DNA from: Actinoplanes sichuanensis
Lineage (GTDB): Bacteria > Actinomycetota > Actinomycetes > Mycobacteriales > Micromonosporaceae
Direction of reading: 5' to 3'
DNA: 64,000 nucleotides
NCBI RefSeq assembly: GCF_033097365.1
Contig: NZ_AP028461.1
Span: 1,984,001-2,048,000, forward strand
The notes beneath the pieces were generated by a model. It saw only the letters and a program-made list of their open reading frames with translations. It made no database searches and had not been told where the DNA came from. Of the stretch, positions 26,789 to 36,256 are shown piece after piece. Every line of letters begins with the position of its first letter. The stretch's first letter is position 1. Made by a program: the position numbers and the translations under genes.

Positions 26789-29700
26789 TCACGGCAGTCT
26801 CCAGAGCCGGATGGAGGTGTCGTAGCCGCCGGAGGCCAGCACTTCACCGCGAGGGTCCATCGCGATGCATCGCACCCCGCCGAGGTGGCCGACCAGGTCG
26901 GTCAGCAGATGACCGTCCGCGGCATTCCAGGTCTGTAGGCCCTCGCAATGATTCGTGACGATCGTGTGGCCATCGGGCGAGAAGAGAGTGTCGTCGTAGC
27001 TCGTGTTCGAGCACGGGAAAGCCAACCGGGTGAGAGGCCGACCGGTGAGTGCTTCGAAGAGGCGAGCGTCTCCCCCATCGTCGAATGACAGAATGCTACT
27101 TCCGTCCGGGCTGAACATCGGTGGCGGGTAGGCGGCGATGTCATTCAGTTCCTGGATGGGGCTACCTGGTCTGCTGTGGCGCAGCAGCACACGACTGTCG
27201 CCGTCGGTGGTCATGAGGACCTCGCTGGTTTTGTTGAACGTGACCGGGCCGATGCCGTAGGTGTGGATGATCGGCCGGTCCAACCAGCCTCCGCCTTGTC
27301 TCCACAACCTCACCGTCGTGCCGGCGCCGACAGCGAGCACCTCGTCGTCGGGCGAGTAGGTGATGGAGGAGACCTCGTCGGCCAGGATCGGCAGCTCCTC
27401 CACCAGGCTGCCGGACGCGGTCCTGCGAATGGTGACCCGGTTGTCCTCGGTGCCGGCGACCGCAACCTTCGTGTCGTCGCTCGAGAATTCCACCAGGGGA
27501 CTTCCCTCCGGTCGAATCTCGCCGAGTGGAGTAGGCCGGCCGTCGGCGTGCCAGATCCGGAACCTGTCGGAATAATGCGCGACCGCGTAGTCACCTCGTG
27601 GACTGAAGGAGGCGTACCGAATGGATTCGGGATTCGGGAGCGACAGGATCTTTGTGCCGGTCTGCACATCCCAGAGGTAGGCGGCGGTGTCGCTCACGCT
27701 GATCAACGAGTGCCCGCCGTGGGCGAATGTGAGAGAGGTGACCCGGTGTTCGAGAGAAGACCTGTCGGAGTCCGGCGATGGCGCTGCCGGTGACAGCGGA
27801 CGAAGCAGGCGGCCCGGCTCTCTGGTGGTCCACAGCATGATCGCGCCGGTGCTGTCGCCGCTGGCCAGCAGCGAACCGTCCTCGCTGAAGGCCAACACTT
27901 CGATCGGTGAATGATGGCCGGTCAGCACCGCCGTCGCGCCGTCGTGAGGCAGGGTTCTCTGGAGCACGGGTAGGGCGACCAGAACGATGACGACGGCGGC
28001 GAAAGCCGACCGGCGCACCAAGACCGAGCCGGTGGTGGTGGTTCGATGAGCGACCGGGCGCGTTCGATTGGCGAGATGTTCCTGAAGACGGACGTGTCGA
28101 AACTGGAAGCATCCACTCGAATAGCGAACCAGCTGGCGCTGCCGGGCATCGATGAGGAACCTGAACAATCGCCAGGGCAGGCGCCGCTGCATGGCGAGCA
28201 TGAACCGCATCACCAGGAATTTCGTCCATGCTCGCGTGGAGAGCGACCAGGTGGCCACGATCAGCCCCGGGGTGACGATCAGCACGACCGCTTCCTCCGG
28301 CGAATGCCACGGATCCGCCTCACCGACGGTGGAGTGCACCAGGGAGCGCCAGTCGAACGAGGCGGGAACGCCGGGCCAGCCGGTGACGGCCCGCCCGGCC
28401 GCACCGCCGAGCACGAGTGCGCAAACGAGCAGCGGTGCGAACCCCACCGCGGAGATGAGACCGGCCAGGGCGGCGCCGGCCAGCGTCGAGCGCCGGTCCT
28501 GCCGCAGATATTGGGCGGGATCGGCCTGTGCCGCGTGGACGATCGGCGCATGGAGCCACCGCTGCGCGGCAGTCGCCAGGCCGAGTAAGGCCGCGACCGC
28601 CACGGCGACGGCCGCCGATCCGGTGAAGGAGATGACCGTGTCGAGATCCGGTCCGCCGATGACGAAGGGAATGGCGCCGCTGACGGCGAAGAGCGGGACC
28701 GCCGGCACGGCGATCAGTGCGGCACCGTTGACGAATCCGCTTCGCAGCCTGCCGGCGGATCCACGCAGCCGGAACGACAGCATTCCGGGTGTCGCCGTCG
28801 CCGTGGTGTACCAGATCAGCGTGGTGCCGATGGCGAAGATGACCCCGCAGAACGTGCCGTAGGCGACGGCGGCGTCGCTGATCTCCGAGGTGTCCTGCGG
28901 GCCGAGGTGCGCGGCCACGGCGTAGCAGGCGGCGGTGAAGATCATCATGAGCAGGCCGCCGGCCAGGCCGATGAGGGGCCCGGCCCAGGGGGAGAGCAGG
29001 CTTCGGCTCATCTCCCACCAGGCGAGTTCGCGTTTGCCGTGGGTGTGCAGGTACTGGGCGAGTTCGGTCAGGTAGCGGCGTGCCGGTGCGGCGATCCTGG
29101 CCTGATCGCGGTGCTCGAGAGCCGACTCGTCCGGGCCGGGCCGCGGCACGTATGCCGCGTCGACCAGCCGATCGAGCAGGTGGTCCTCGACGGCGTGCCG
29201 GGTCGCCACGGTGAGCAACTCGCACGGACGCCCACCGCCGCGCTCGTACACGGTCCGGGCCACTGAGATCATCAACGGTGTCGACAAAGCGGCGGCGAAC
29301 GGCCCACCCGGATTCTGTGTCCAGGCCGCGAAGGCCGGGGTCCAGTCGGTGCCCCGTGGCCAGGCGACGCGCTGCAGGTAGGTGATCGCCTCCGCGACGG
29401 CGACCGGCTGGACGTTGATGACCGGCGCCTGGACCAGGTTCGCCGAGCCGCCGGCGATGACGTCGAGGTATTCGGCGGTCCGGCAGGTGAGCACGATCGC
29501 CTCGTCGCCGCCGAGGGCCTCGTTGATCGCCGCGACCGCGGATCGTCGGGCCGACTCGGGCATCTCGTCGAGCCCGTCGAGGACCGGGATGACGAGCCGT
29601 TCGTGCCGCAATGCAGCGGGGATCTCTCGCCGTCCGCCGTAGTACACCGTGCCGAGCGTCCGGTCGAGCCAGTCCGTCAGCTTCTCCGACAGCGGATCCC

Positions 29701-30238
29701 ACGACGAGACGGTCAGCAGCACGGGTGTGGCCGCGCCGGGCCGACGGGCTTCGATCAGTCCCAGGACCAGCATGATCGCGAGAACCGTTTTGCCCGCCCC
29801 CGGTTCGCCGAGGATCAGCAGGCGCTGGTTGCCGGTGGCGAACACCGACGCGAGCTGACCGGCGAAGTCGTCGAATCGACCCTCGAACCGGTAGGTCCGT
29901 TCGTCGCCGTCGTAGCTCCAGCGCAGCGGCAGCACGCCGGGGGAGTCGAGCAGCCGGGTGGACGCCTCCGCTCGCCATTCCGCGCTGACGATGTCGGCGA
30001 GATCGTTCACCTGTTGTTCGGTGCTTCGCTCAGGCGCGGGTGTGCGGAAGAAGTGGGACCACACCGAGAGCCCGGCAGCGGTGAGGGAGACGGCTATCCC
30101 GGTCACCGCCAGGAGCGTGTCGCGTTGGGTCTTGTCGGTCATCGCCACGAATAGCGGTAAGGCGATCGCGACGACGCCGAGGACGACGGCCGCCGCGGCT
30201 CGAATCTTCCGCCCGCCGAGTAAGCGCCGAAGTGTCAT
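26789..30238 (-). CDS. membrane-anchored NACHT NTPase with C-terminal WD40 propeller
   Basis: ATG at 30238 with AGGGG upstream; 1149 aa. Two N-terminal transmembrane helices (about 13-60) precede a NACHT-type STAND NTPase with Walker A GEPGAGKT (144-151) and Walker B PVLDGLDEMP (218-227, the DGLDE motif typical of NACHT). Residues about 415-680 contain five to seven further transmembrane helices. After another helix (about 740-760) come roughly seven WD40 repeats ending LASGGYDTSIRLWRLP. STAND-NTPase/WD40 proteins act as sensors and scaffolds, and bacterial NACHT proteins include anti-phage receptors. Here no effector domain is recognisable other than the membrane segments. It is transcribed away from the oxalate island and has no obvious partner gene. 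Confidence 0.9.
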   Translation of the reverse strand: MTLRRLLGGRKIRAAAAVVLGVVAIALPLFVAMTDKTQRDTLLAVTGIAVSLTAAGLSVWSHFFRTPAPERSTEQQVNDLADIVSAEWRAEASTRLLDSPGVLPLRWSYDGDERTYRFEGRFDDFAGQLASVFATGNQRLLILGEPGAGKTVLAIMLVLGLIEARRPGAATPVLLTVSSWDPLSEKLTDWLDRTLGTVYYGGRREIPAALRHERLVIPVLDGLDEMPESARRSAVAAINEALGGDEAIVLTCRTAEYLDVIAGGSANLVQAPVINVQPVAVAEAITYLQRVAWPRGTDWTPAFAAWTQNPGGPFAAALSTPLMISVARTVYERGGGRPCELLTVATRHAVEDHLLDRLVDAAYVPRPGPDESALEHRDQARIAAPARRYLTELAQYLHTHGKRELAWWEMSRSLLSPWAGPLIGLAGGLLMMIFTAACYAVAAHLGPQDTSEISDAAVAYGTFCGVIFAIGTTLIWYTTATATPGMLSFRLRGSAGRLRSGFVNGAALIAVPAVPLFAVSGAIPFVIGGPDLDTVISFTGSAAVAVAVAALLGLATAAQRWLHAPIVHAAQADPAQYLRQDRRSTLAGAALAGLISAVGFAPLLVCALVLGGAAGRAVTGWPGVPASFDWRSLVHSTVGEADPWHSPEEAVVLIVTPGLIVATWSLSTRAWTKFLVMRFMLAMQRRLPWRLFRFLIDARQRQLVRYSSGCFQFRHVRLQEHLANRTRPVAHRTTTTGSVLVRRSAFAAVVIVLVALPVLQRTLPHDGATAVLTGHHSPIEVLAFSEDGSLLASGDSTGAIMLWTTREPGRLLRPLSPAAPSPDSDRSSLEHRVTSLTFAHGGHSLISVSDTAAYLWDVQTGTKILSLPNPESIRYASFSPRGDYAVAHYSDRFRIWHADGRPTPLGEIRPEGSPLVEFSSDDTKVAVAGTEDNRVTIRRTASGSLVEELPILADEVSSITYSPDDEVLAVGAGTTVRLWRQGGGWLDRPIIHTYGIGPVTFNKTSEVLMTTDGDSRVLLRHSRPGSPIQELNDIAAYPPPMFSPDGSSILSFDDGGDARLFEALTGRPLTRLAFPCSNTSYDDTLFSPDGHTIVTNHCEGLQTWNAADGHLLTDLVGHLGGVRCIAMDPRGEVLASGGYDTSIRLWRLP

Positions 30239-30374
30239 AGCTGCCCCTGATGGTCTGGTCTCCTGTCCATTTTCACGGTCTGTGACCGATATTCGACCTA
30301 ACGAGGTGTTCGTAATTCGATGGGGGAGATGTGGGGCCCGGGTCCCGGCATCCCGAGGCTCGCAGTCCCGCGAT

Positions 30375-30393
30375 ATTGCATACGGTATTCACG
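30375..30393. promoter_or_regulatory. GntR-type operator upstream of fdsG (site A)
   Basis: ATTGCATAC-G-GTATTCACG: the left arm matches the island consensus ATTGCATAC perfectly and the right arm keeps GTAT. It lies between the divergent NACHT gene and the formate dehydrogenase operon, 43 bp before the chosen fdsG start. The same palindrome recurs at all other promoters of the oxalate island, which encodes its own GntR/FCD regulator. Confidence 0.75.
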
Positions 30394-30436
30394 CCGCAGT
30401 ATGGTGAATCCGCAGCCGAACGAGAGGCGGATCCTC

Positions 30437-30889
30437 GTGGTCAATTCGATGACGGATCGGGTGCGGGCGCTGGTCGCCGCGCACCGGGGTGATCGCGGCG
30501 CGCTGATGCCGATCCTGCATGCGATTCAGGCCGAGTTCGGCTACGTCGACGCGGGTGTCGTGCCGGTGCTGGCCGCCGAGCTCAACATCTCCCGCGCCGA
30601 CGTGCACGGCGTGATCACCTTCTACACCGACTTCCGGTCCGAGCCGGCCGGCGCCACGGTCGTCAAACTCTGCCGCGCCGAGGCCTGCCAGTCGGTCGGC
30701 GCGGAGAAGCTGATCGCCCACGCCGAGCAGGTCCTCGGGATCAAGGTCGGCCAGACCACCCCGGACGGCGCGGTCACCCTGGAGCAGGTGTTCTGCCTGG
30801 GCAACTGCGCGCTCGGCCCGGCCGGCCAGATCAACGGACAGGTCCGCGGACGGCTCAGCCCGGCCCTTCTGCAGGAGTTGGTGCGCTGA
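30437..30889 (+). CDS. fdsG: formate dehydrogenase gamma subunit (NuoE-like, 2Fe-2S)
   Basis: I choose GTG at 30437 because AGAGG lies upstream; ATG at 30401, 7 bp behind the operator, is possible. About 150 aa. It is a NuoE-type thioredoxin-fold protein: helical N-terminus (RVRALVAAHRGDRGALMPILHAIQAEFGYV), ITFYTDFR, and four cysteines ligating a 2Fe-2S cluster (CRAEACQS and CLGNCALG). Followed by fdsB with TGATG overlap, then fdsA and fdsD. This order identifies the soluble NAD-dependent molybdenum formate dehydrogenase rather than complex I. The complex oxidises formate, the product of oxalyl-CoA decarboxylation, to CO2. Confidence 0.9.
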   Translation: MVNSMTDRVRALVAAHRGDRGALMPILHAIQAEFGYVDAGVVPVLAAELNISRADVHGVITFYTDFRSEPAGATVVKLCRAEACQSVGAEKLIAHAEQVLGIKVGQTTPDGAVTLEQVFCLGNCALGPAGQINGQVRGRLSPALLQELVR

Positions 30890-32438
30890 TGGTGACCACG
30901 ATCTACGTGCCCCGCGACTCGGCCGCGCTGTCGCTCGGCGCCGATCAGGTCGCCGCCGAGCTCGAACTGGCAGCGGCAGCGGAAGGCCGCCCGGTCCGGA
31001 TCGTCCGCAACGGCTCGCACGGCATGCTCTGGCTGGAACCACTGGTCGAGGTGGTCACCGACCGCGGCCGGATCGGGTACGGCCCGGTCGCCCCCGGCGA
31101 CGTCGACGACCTCGTCGCCGCCGGACTACTCGACGGCGCCGACCACGAACTGTGCCAGGGCGTCGTCACCGACCTGCCGTGGATGCGCGACCAGACCCGG
31201 CTCTGTTTCGCCCGCGTCGGCGTCACCGACCCGCTCGCACCCGACGACTACCTCGCCCACGGCGGACTGGCCGGCCTGCGCCGCGCCCTGGAGACACCCC
31301 GGCCGACGTGATCGCCGAGGTCACCGCGTCCGGGCTGCGCGGCCGCGGCGGCGCCGGATTCCCGGCCGGCATCAAATGGCAGACCGTCGCCGACACGGTG
31401 AGCGCCCAGAAGTTCGTCTGCTGCAACGCCGACGAGGGCGACAGCGGCACGTTCGCCGACCGGATGCTGATGGAGGGTGACCCGTTCACCCTGATCGAAG
31501 GCATGACCATCGCCGCCTACGCGGTCGGCGCCACCGAGGGCTACCTCTACATCCGTTCCGAGTATCCCGACGCGATCCGCACCATGCGCGACGCCATCGC
31601 CGTGGCCCGTGAGCAGGGCTGGCTGGGCCACGACATCCTCGGCACCGGGCTGCGGTTCGACCTGTTCGTGCGCGAGGGCGCGGGCGCGTACATCTGCGGT
31701 GAGGAGACCGCGATGCTGGAGAGCCTGGAGGGCAGACGCGGCATGGTCCGCGCCAAACCCCCGATCCCGGCGATCACCGGCCTGTTCGGCATGCCGACCG
31801 TGGTCAACAACGTGCTCACCCTGGCGTCGGTCCCGGCGATCGTCGCCGGCGGCGCCGCCGCCTACCAGGCCCTCGGCGTCGAACGCTCCCGCGGCACCCA
31901 GGTCTTCCAACTGGCCGGCAACATCGCCCGCGGCGGCGTCTTCGAGACCGCCTTCGGCATGACACTGCACAACCTGATCAACGACTACGGCGGCGGTACG
32001 CGCAGCGGCCGCCCGATCCGCGCGGTGCAGGTCGGCGGCCCACTGGGGGCGTATCTGCCGGCCGACGGCCTCGACCTGCCGATGGAGTACGAGGCGTTCG
32101 CCGCCGCCGGTGCGATGCTCGGGCACGGCGGCATCGTGGTCTTCGACGACACCGTGGACATGGCCGCGATGGCCCGCTTCGCCATGGAGTTCTGCGCCGA
32201 GGAGTCCTGCGGCAAATGCACCCCCTGCCGGGTCGGCGCGGTCCGCGGCGTCGAAGTGATCGACAAGATCGTCGCCGGGCAGGACACCGACGACAACCTC
32301 GCCCTGCTCGGCGACCTCTGCGAGTTGATGACCGAAGGGTCGCTGTGCGCGATGGGCGGCCTGACCCCGATGCCGGTACGCAGCGCGCTACTGCACTTCG
32401 CCGACGACTTCGGCCCGAACGGAAGGCGCCCCTCATGA
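30889..32438 (+). CDS. fdsB: formate dehydrogenase beta subunit (NuoF-like), frameshifted
   Basis: One gene split over two frames. The first part starts at ATG 30889 and encodes the N-terminal thioredoxin-like domain (to GLRRALETPRPT, stop near 31311). The second part continues in another frame from about 31298 with TPADVIAEVTASGLRGRGGAGFPAG. A single missing base, or a -1 shift on the CCCC run at 31297-31300, restores one protein of about 516 aa. NADH/FMN motifs (GRGGAGFPAGIKW, CCNADEGDSGTF, YICGEETAMLESLEG) and the 4Fe-4S site (ESCGKCTPCR) are intact. It transfers electrons from the Fe-S chain through FMN to NAD+. The frameshift may be a sequencing error because the rest of the operon is intact. 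Confidence 0.85.
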
Positions 32439-35206
32439 GCCTGCTGAAGGAACCCGACCTCGGCACCCCCGCCCGGCCCGGCCCGGCCACCGTGTCGATC
32501 GAGGTCGACGGGCTGCCGGTGACCGTGCCCGAGGGCACCTCGGTGATGCGGGCCGCCGCCCTCTGCGGCATCGACGTGCCGAAACTGTGCGCCACCGACA
32601 GCCTGGAGGCGTTCGGCTCGTGCCGGCTCTGCCTCGTCGAGATCGACGGCCGGCGCGGCACCCCGGCGTCCTGTACCACCCCGGTCACCGACGGCATGCG
32701 GGTCCGCACCCAGACCCCCAAGCTGGAGAAACTCCGGCAGGGCGTGATGGAGCTGTACATCTCCGACCACCCGCTGGACTGCCTGACCTGCTCGGCCAAC
32801 GGCGACTGCGAGTTGCAGGACATGTCCGGCGCAGTCGGTCTGCGGCAGGTCCGCTACGGCTACGACGGCGCCAACCACCGCGACGAGAAGACCGACACCA
32901 GCAACCCGTACTTCGACTTCGAGGCGTCCAAATGCATCTCCTGCTCCCGCTGCGTCCGGGCCTGCGGTGAGGTGCAGGGCACGTTCGCGCTGACCATCGA
33001 GGGCCGCGGCTTCGAGTCGAAGGTGTCCGCCGGTGGCACCGACTTCATGAGTTCGGAATGCGTGTCGTGCGGCGCGTGTGTGCAGGCCTGCCCGACCGCG
33101 ACGCTGCAGGAGAAGTCGGTGATCCAGCTCGGGATGCCGAGCCGCAGTGTGATCACCACCTGCGCGTACTGCGGGGTCGGCTGCTCGTTCAAGGCCGAAC
33201 TGCGCGGCGCCGAACTGGTCCGGATGGTGCCCTACAAGGACGGCGGCGCCAACGAGGGCCACTCCTGCGTCAAGGGCCGGTTCGCGTTCGGCTACGCCAC
33301 CCACCCGGACCGGGTCCTCACCCCGATGGTCCGTGCGAGGATCACCGACGAGTGGCAGCCGGTCGACTGGGACACCGCGATCGCGTTCACCGCCGCGAAG
33401 CTGCGCGACATCCAGACGCGGCACGGCGTCGCCGCGATCGGTGGGATCACCTCGTCGCGTACCACTAATGAAGAGGTCTATGTCGTTCAGAAGATGATCC
33501 GGGCCGCGTTCGGCAACAACAACGTCGACACCTGTGCCCGGGTCTGCCACTCACCGACCGGGTACGGCCTGAAACAGACCTTCGGCACGTCGGCCGGCAC
33601 GCAGGACTTCCGGTCGGTCGCCGAGTCCGACGTGATCATGGTGATCGGCGCCAACCCGACCGACGGGCACCCGGTCTTCGCGTCCCGGATGAAACGCCGG
33701 CTGCGCGAGGGCGCCCAGCTGATCGTGATCGACCCGCGCCGCATCGACCTGGTCCGGTCGCCGCACATCGAGGCCCGACACCACCTGCAGCTCGCCCCCG
33801 GCACCAACGTGGCGATCGTCAACGCGCTGGCCCACGTGGTGCTGACCGAGGGACTCGTCGACCGGACGTTCGTCGACGAGCGCTGCGAGGACTTCGACGA
33901 CTGGGCCGAGTTCATCGCGTGTGCGGAGAACAGTCCGGAAGCGGTCGAGGAACTCACCGGCGTACCTGCGGAAGAGGTGCGGGCGGCCGCGCGGCTGTTC
34001 GCCACCGGCGGCAACGGCGCGATCTACTACGGGCTCGGCGTCACCGAGCACAGCCAGGGCTCGACCATGGTGATGGGGATGGCCAACCTCGCGATGGCCA
34101 CCGGCAACATCGGCCGTGAAGGCGTCGGCGTGAACCCGCTGCGCGGGCAGAACAACGTGCAGGGCTCCTGCGACATGGGTTCCTTCCCACACGAACTGCC
34201 CGGCTACCGGCACGTCTCCGACGACGTCGTGCGCGGCGTGTTCGAGAACATGTGGGGCAGCACCCTGCAGGCCGAACCCGGCCTGCGCATCCCCAACATG
34301 TTCGACGCCGCCATCGACGGCAGCTTCCGCGCCCTCTACGTGCAGGGCGAGGACATCGCCCAGTCCGACCCGAACATCAAACACGTGCACGCCGCGCTGG
34401 CCGCCCTGGAACTGGTCGTGGTCCAGGATCTGTTCCTCAACGAGACCGCGAAGTTCGCGCACGTGTTCCTGCCCGGCACCTCCTTTCTGGAGAAGGACGG
34501 CACGTTCACCAACGCCGAACGCCGGATCAACCGGGTCCGGCCGGTGATGGCCCCCAAGACCGGCAAACACGAGTGGCAGATCGTCGCCGAGATCGCCCAG
34601 GCCATGGGCTACCCGATGCACTACGACAGCTCCAGCCAGATCATGGACGAGATCGCCGCGCTCACCCCCACGTTCGCCGGGGTGTCCTTCGAGAAACTCG
34701 ACAAGCTGGGCAGCGTGCAGTGGCCCTGCAACGACAACGCCCCCGAGGGCACCCCGATCATGCACAGGGACGGGTTCGTCCGCGGCCGGGGCCGGTTCGT
34801 GCAGACCCCGTTCGTACCGACCCGCGAACGCAGCACCCGCAAATACCCGCTGATCCTGACCACCGGGCGCATCCTCAGTCAGTACAACGTCGGCGCGCAG
34901 ACCCGGCGGACCGCCAACGTGGCCTGGCACCCGGAGGACGTCCTGGAGATCCATCCGCACGACGCCGAGGTGCGCGGCATCCGCGACGGCGACGAGGTCA
35001 TGCTGACCAGCCGGGTCGGCGCCACGTCGCTGCGCGCGGTCCTCGCCGACCGGATGCCGGTCGGTGTCGTCTACACCACCTTCCACCACCCGGTGACCGG
35101 CGCGAACGTCGTGACCACGGAGAACTCCGACTGGGCCACCAACTGCCCGGAGTACAAGGTGACCGCCGTCCAGGTCGGGCTGACGAGCCCGGCGATGGCG
35201 GGCTGA
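32435..35206 (+). CDS. fdsA: NAD-dependent formate dehydrogenase catalytic alpha subunit (Mo-bisMGD)
   Basis: ATG at 32435 overlaps the fdsB stop; 923 aa, typical of FdsA/FdhA. The N-terminus carries a 2Fe-2S ferredoxin domain (Cys52, 63, 66, 80), a NuoG-type His/Cys 4Fe-4S region (HPLDCLTCSANGDC), two 4Fe-4S clusters (CISCSRCVRAC; CVSCGACVQAC) and the 4Fe-4S site of the molybdopterin domain (CAYCGVGC). The catalytic molybdenum ligand is Cys371 (ARVCHSPTGYG), so this is the cysteine and not the selenocysteine form. The C-terminal MGD-binding domain ends ENSDWATNCPEYK. It oxidises formate to CO2. Confidence 0.96.
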   Translation: MSLLKEPDLGTPARPGPATVSIEVDGLPVTVPEGTSVMRAAALCGIDVPKLCATDSLEAFGSCRLCLVEIDGRRGTPASCTTPVTDGMRVRTQTPKLEKLRQGVMELYISDHPLDCLTCSANGDCELQDMSGAVGLRQVRYGYDGANHRDEKTDTSNPYFDFEASKCISCSRCVRACGEVQGTFALTIEGRGFESKVSAGGTDFMSSECVSCGACVQACPTATLQEKSVIQLGMPSRSVITTCAYCGVGCSFKAELRGAELVRMVPYKDGGANEGHSCVKGRFAFGYATHPDRVLTPMVRARITDEWQPVDWDTAIAFTAAKLRDIQTRHGVAAIGGITSSRTTNEEVYVVQKMIRAAFGNNNVDTCARVCHSPTGYGLKQTFGTSAGTQDFRSVAESDVIMVIGANPTDGHPVFASRMKRRLREGAQLIVIDPRRIDLVRSPHIEARHHLQLAPGTNVAIVNALAHVVLTEGLVDRTFVDERCEDFDDWAEFIACAENSPEAVEELTGVPAEEVRAAARLFATGGNGAIYYGLGVTEHSQGSTMVMGMANLAMATGNIGREGVGVNPLRGQNNVQGSCDMGSFPHELPGYRHVSDDVVRGVFENMWGSTLQAEPGLRIPNMFDAAIDGSFRALYVQGEDIAQSDPNIKHVHAALAALELVVVQDLFLNETAKFAHVFLPGTSFLEKDGTFTNAERRINRVRPVMAPKTGKHEWQIVAEIAQAMGYPMHYDSSSQIMDEIAALTPTFAGVSFEKLDKLGSVQWPCNDNAPEGTPIMHRDGFVRGRGRFVQTPFVPTRERSTRKYPLILTTGRILSQYNVGAQTRRTANVAWHPEDVLEIHPHDAEVRGIRDGDEVMLTSRVGATSLRAVLADRMPVGVVYTTFHHPVTGANVVTTENSDWATNCPEYKVTAVQVGLTSPAMAG

Positions 35207-35209
35207 CCG

Positions 35210-35416
35210 ATGTCACCGCAGGTCCGGATGATCAACGACATCGCCGTCCAGTTCCGGCACCAGGGGCTGGACACGGCCGCGGCCGCCATCGCCGAACACG
35301 TCCGGGCGTTCTGGGACCCACGGATGCGCGCCGAACTCCTGCGCCGGGTCGACGCCGAGCCGGAGTCACTGGATCCGCTCGCCCTGGCCGCCGCCCTGCT
35401 GCTCACGTCACCTTAG
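35210..35416 (+). CDS. fdsD: formate dehydrogenase delta subunit
   Basis: ATG at 35210, 3 bp after fdsA; 68 aa. The sequence VRMINDIAVQFRHQ and the helix AIAEHVRAFWDPRMRAELL are typical of FdsD, a small accessory subunit found only with FdsGBA-type enzymes and needed for assembly. Ten bp further on hyi begins, so formate oxidation and glyoxylate assimilation genes share an operon. Confidence 0.92.
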   Translation: MSPQVRMINDIAVQFRHQGLDTAAAAIAEHVRAFWDPRMRAELLRRVDAEPESLDPLALAAALLLTSP

Positions 35417-35425
35417 GGAGACCAC

Positions 35426-36256
35426 GTGCCCGCACATCACCTCCGCTACGCCGTGAACTGCTCGATCCTGTTCACCGACCGGCCCCTGCTGCAGCGGCCG
35501 GCGGCGGCGAAGGCGGCCGGATTCGACGCGGTCGAGTTCTGGTGGCCGTTCACCGCAGCGGTGCCGCCCGACCCGGACGTGCGGGCGTTCGTCGACGCCG
35601 TCAACGACGCCGACGTCCGGCTGATCGGGCTCAACTTCTTCGCCGGTGACATGCCCGGCGGCGACCGGGGCGTGCTGTCCTCACCGGCGCATTCGGCCGA
35701 GTTCCGCGACAACGTCGAACTGGTCGCGATGATCGGTGCCGCCACCGGCTGCCGGTCCTTCAACGCGCTGTACGGCAACCGGATCCCGTTCATCACCCGC
35801 GAACTGCAGGACGACACCGCGGTCGCGAACCTCGCCTTCGCCGCGAACACGGTGGCCCGGATCGGCGGCACGGTGCTGGTCGAACCGGTCAGCGGGCCGT
35901 TCCCCTACCTGCTGCGCACCGCCGCCGACGTCGTCGCGGTGCTGGACCGGGTCCGGACCGAACGCGGGGCACCGAACCTGGCCCTGCTCGCCGACCTCTA
36001 CCACCTGACCGTCAACGGCGACGACCTGTCCAAGGTCCTGGCCGAACACCTCGACCGGATCGGGCACGTGCAGATCGCCGACGCACCCGGCCGACACGAA
36101 CCCGGCACCGGCGACATCGACATCGACGGCCACCTGAGCCGCCTCGAACAGTCCGGCTACCGGGGCTGGGTCAGCCTGGAGTACGTCGCGACCGGGCCGT
36201 GTTTCGACTGGCTGCCCCGGGAACGCCGGGCCGCGACGAAAGGAACTTCGGCATGA
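35426..36256 (+). CDS. hyi: hydroxypyruvate isomerase
   Basis: GTG at 35426 with AGGGAGA upstream; 276 aa. An AP-endonuclease-2/xylose-isomerase TIM barrel with the Hyi pattern: AVNCSILFTDRPLLQRPAAAKAAGFDAVEFWWPF, LNFFAGDMPGGDRG, FNALYGNR, VEPVSG, LADLYHL and HVQIADAPGRHEPGTGDI. It interconverts hydroxypyruvate and tartronate semialdehyde in the glyoxylate/glycerate pathway. It overlaps glxR (ATGA). Confidence 0.93.
   Translation: MPAHHLRYAVNCSILFTDRPLLQRPAAAKAAGFDAVEFWWPFTAAVPPDPDVRAFVDAVNDADVRLIGLNFFAGDMPGGDRGVLSSPAHSAEFRDNVELVAMIGAATGCRSFNALYGNRIPFITRELQDDTAVANLAFAANTVARIGGTVLVEPVSGPFPYLLRTAADVVAVLDRVRTERGAPNLALLADLYHLTVNGDDLSKVLAEHLDRIGHVQIADAPGRHEPGTGDIDIDGHLSRLEQSGYRGWVSLEYVATGPCFDWLPRERRAATKGTSA

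Noticed and set aside
30437..35416. Part of respiratory complex I (nuoEFG)
   Set aside because: The order E-F-G with a catalytic Mo-formate dehydrogenase domain, a following FdsD subunit and no other nuo genes identifies FdsGBAD.
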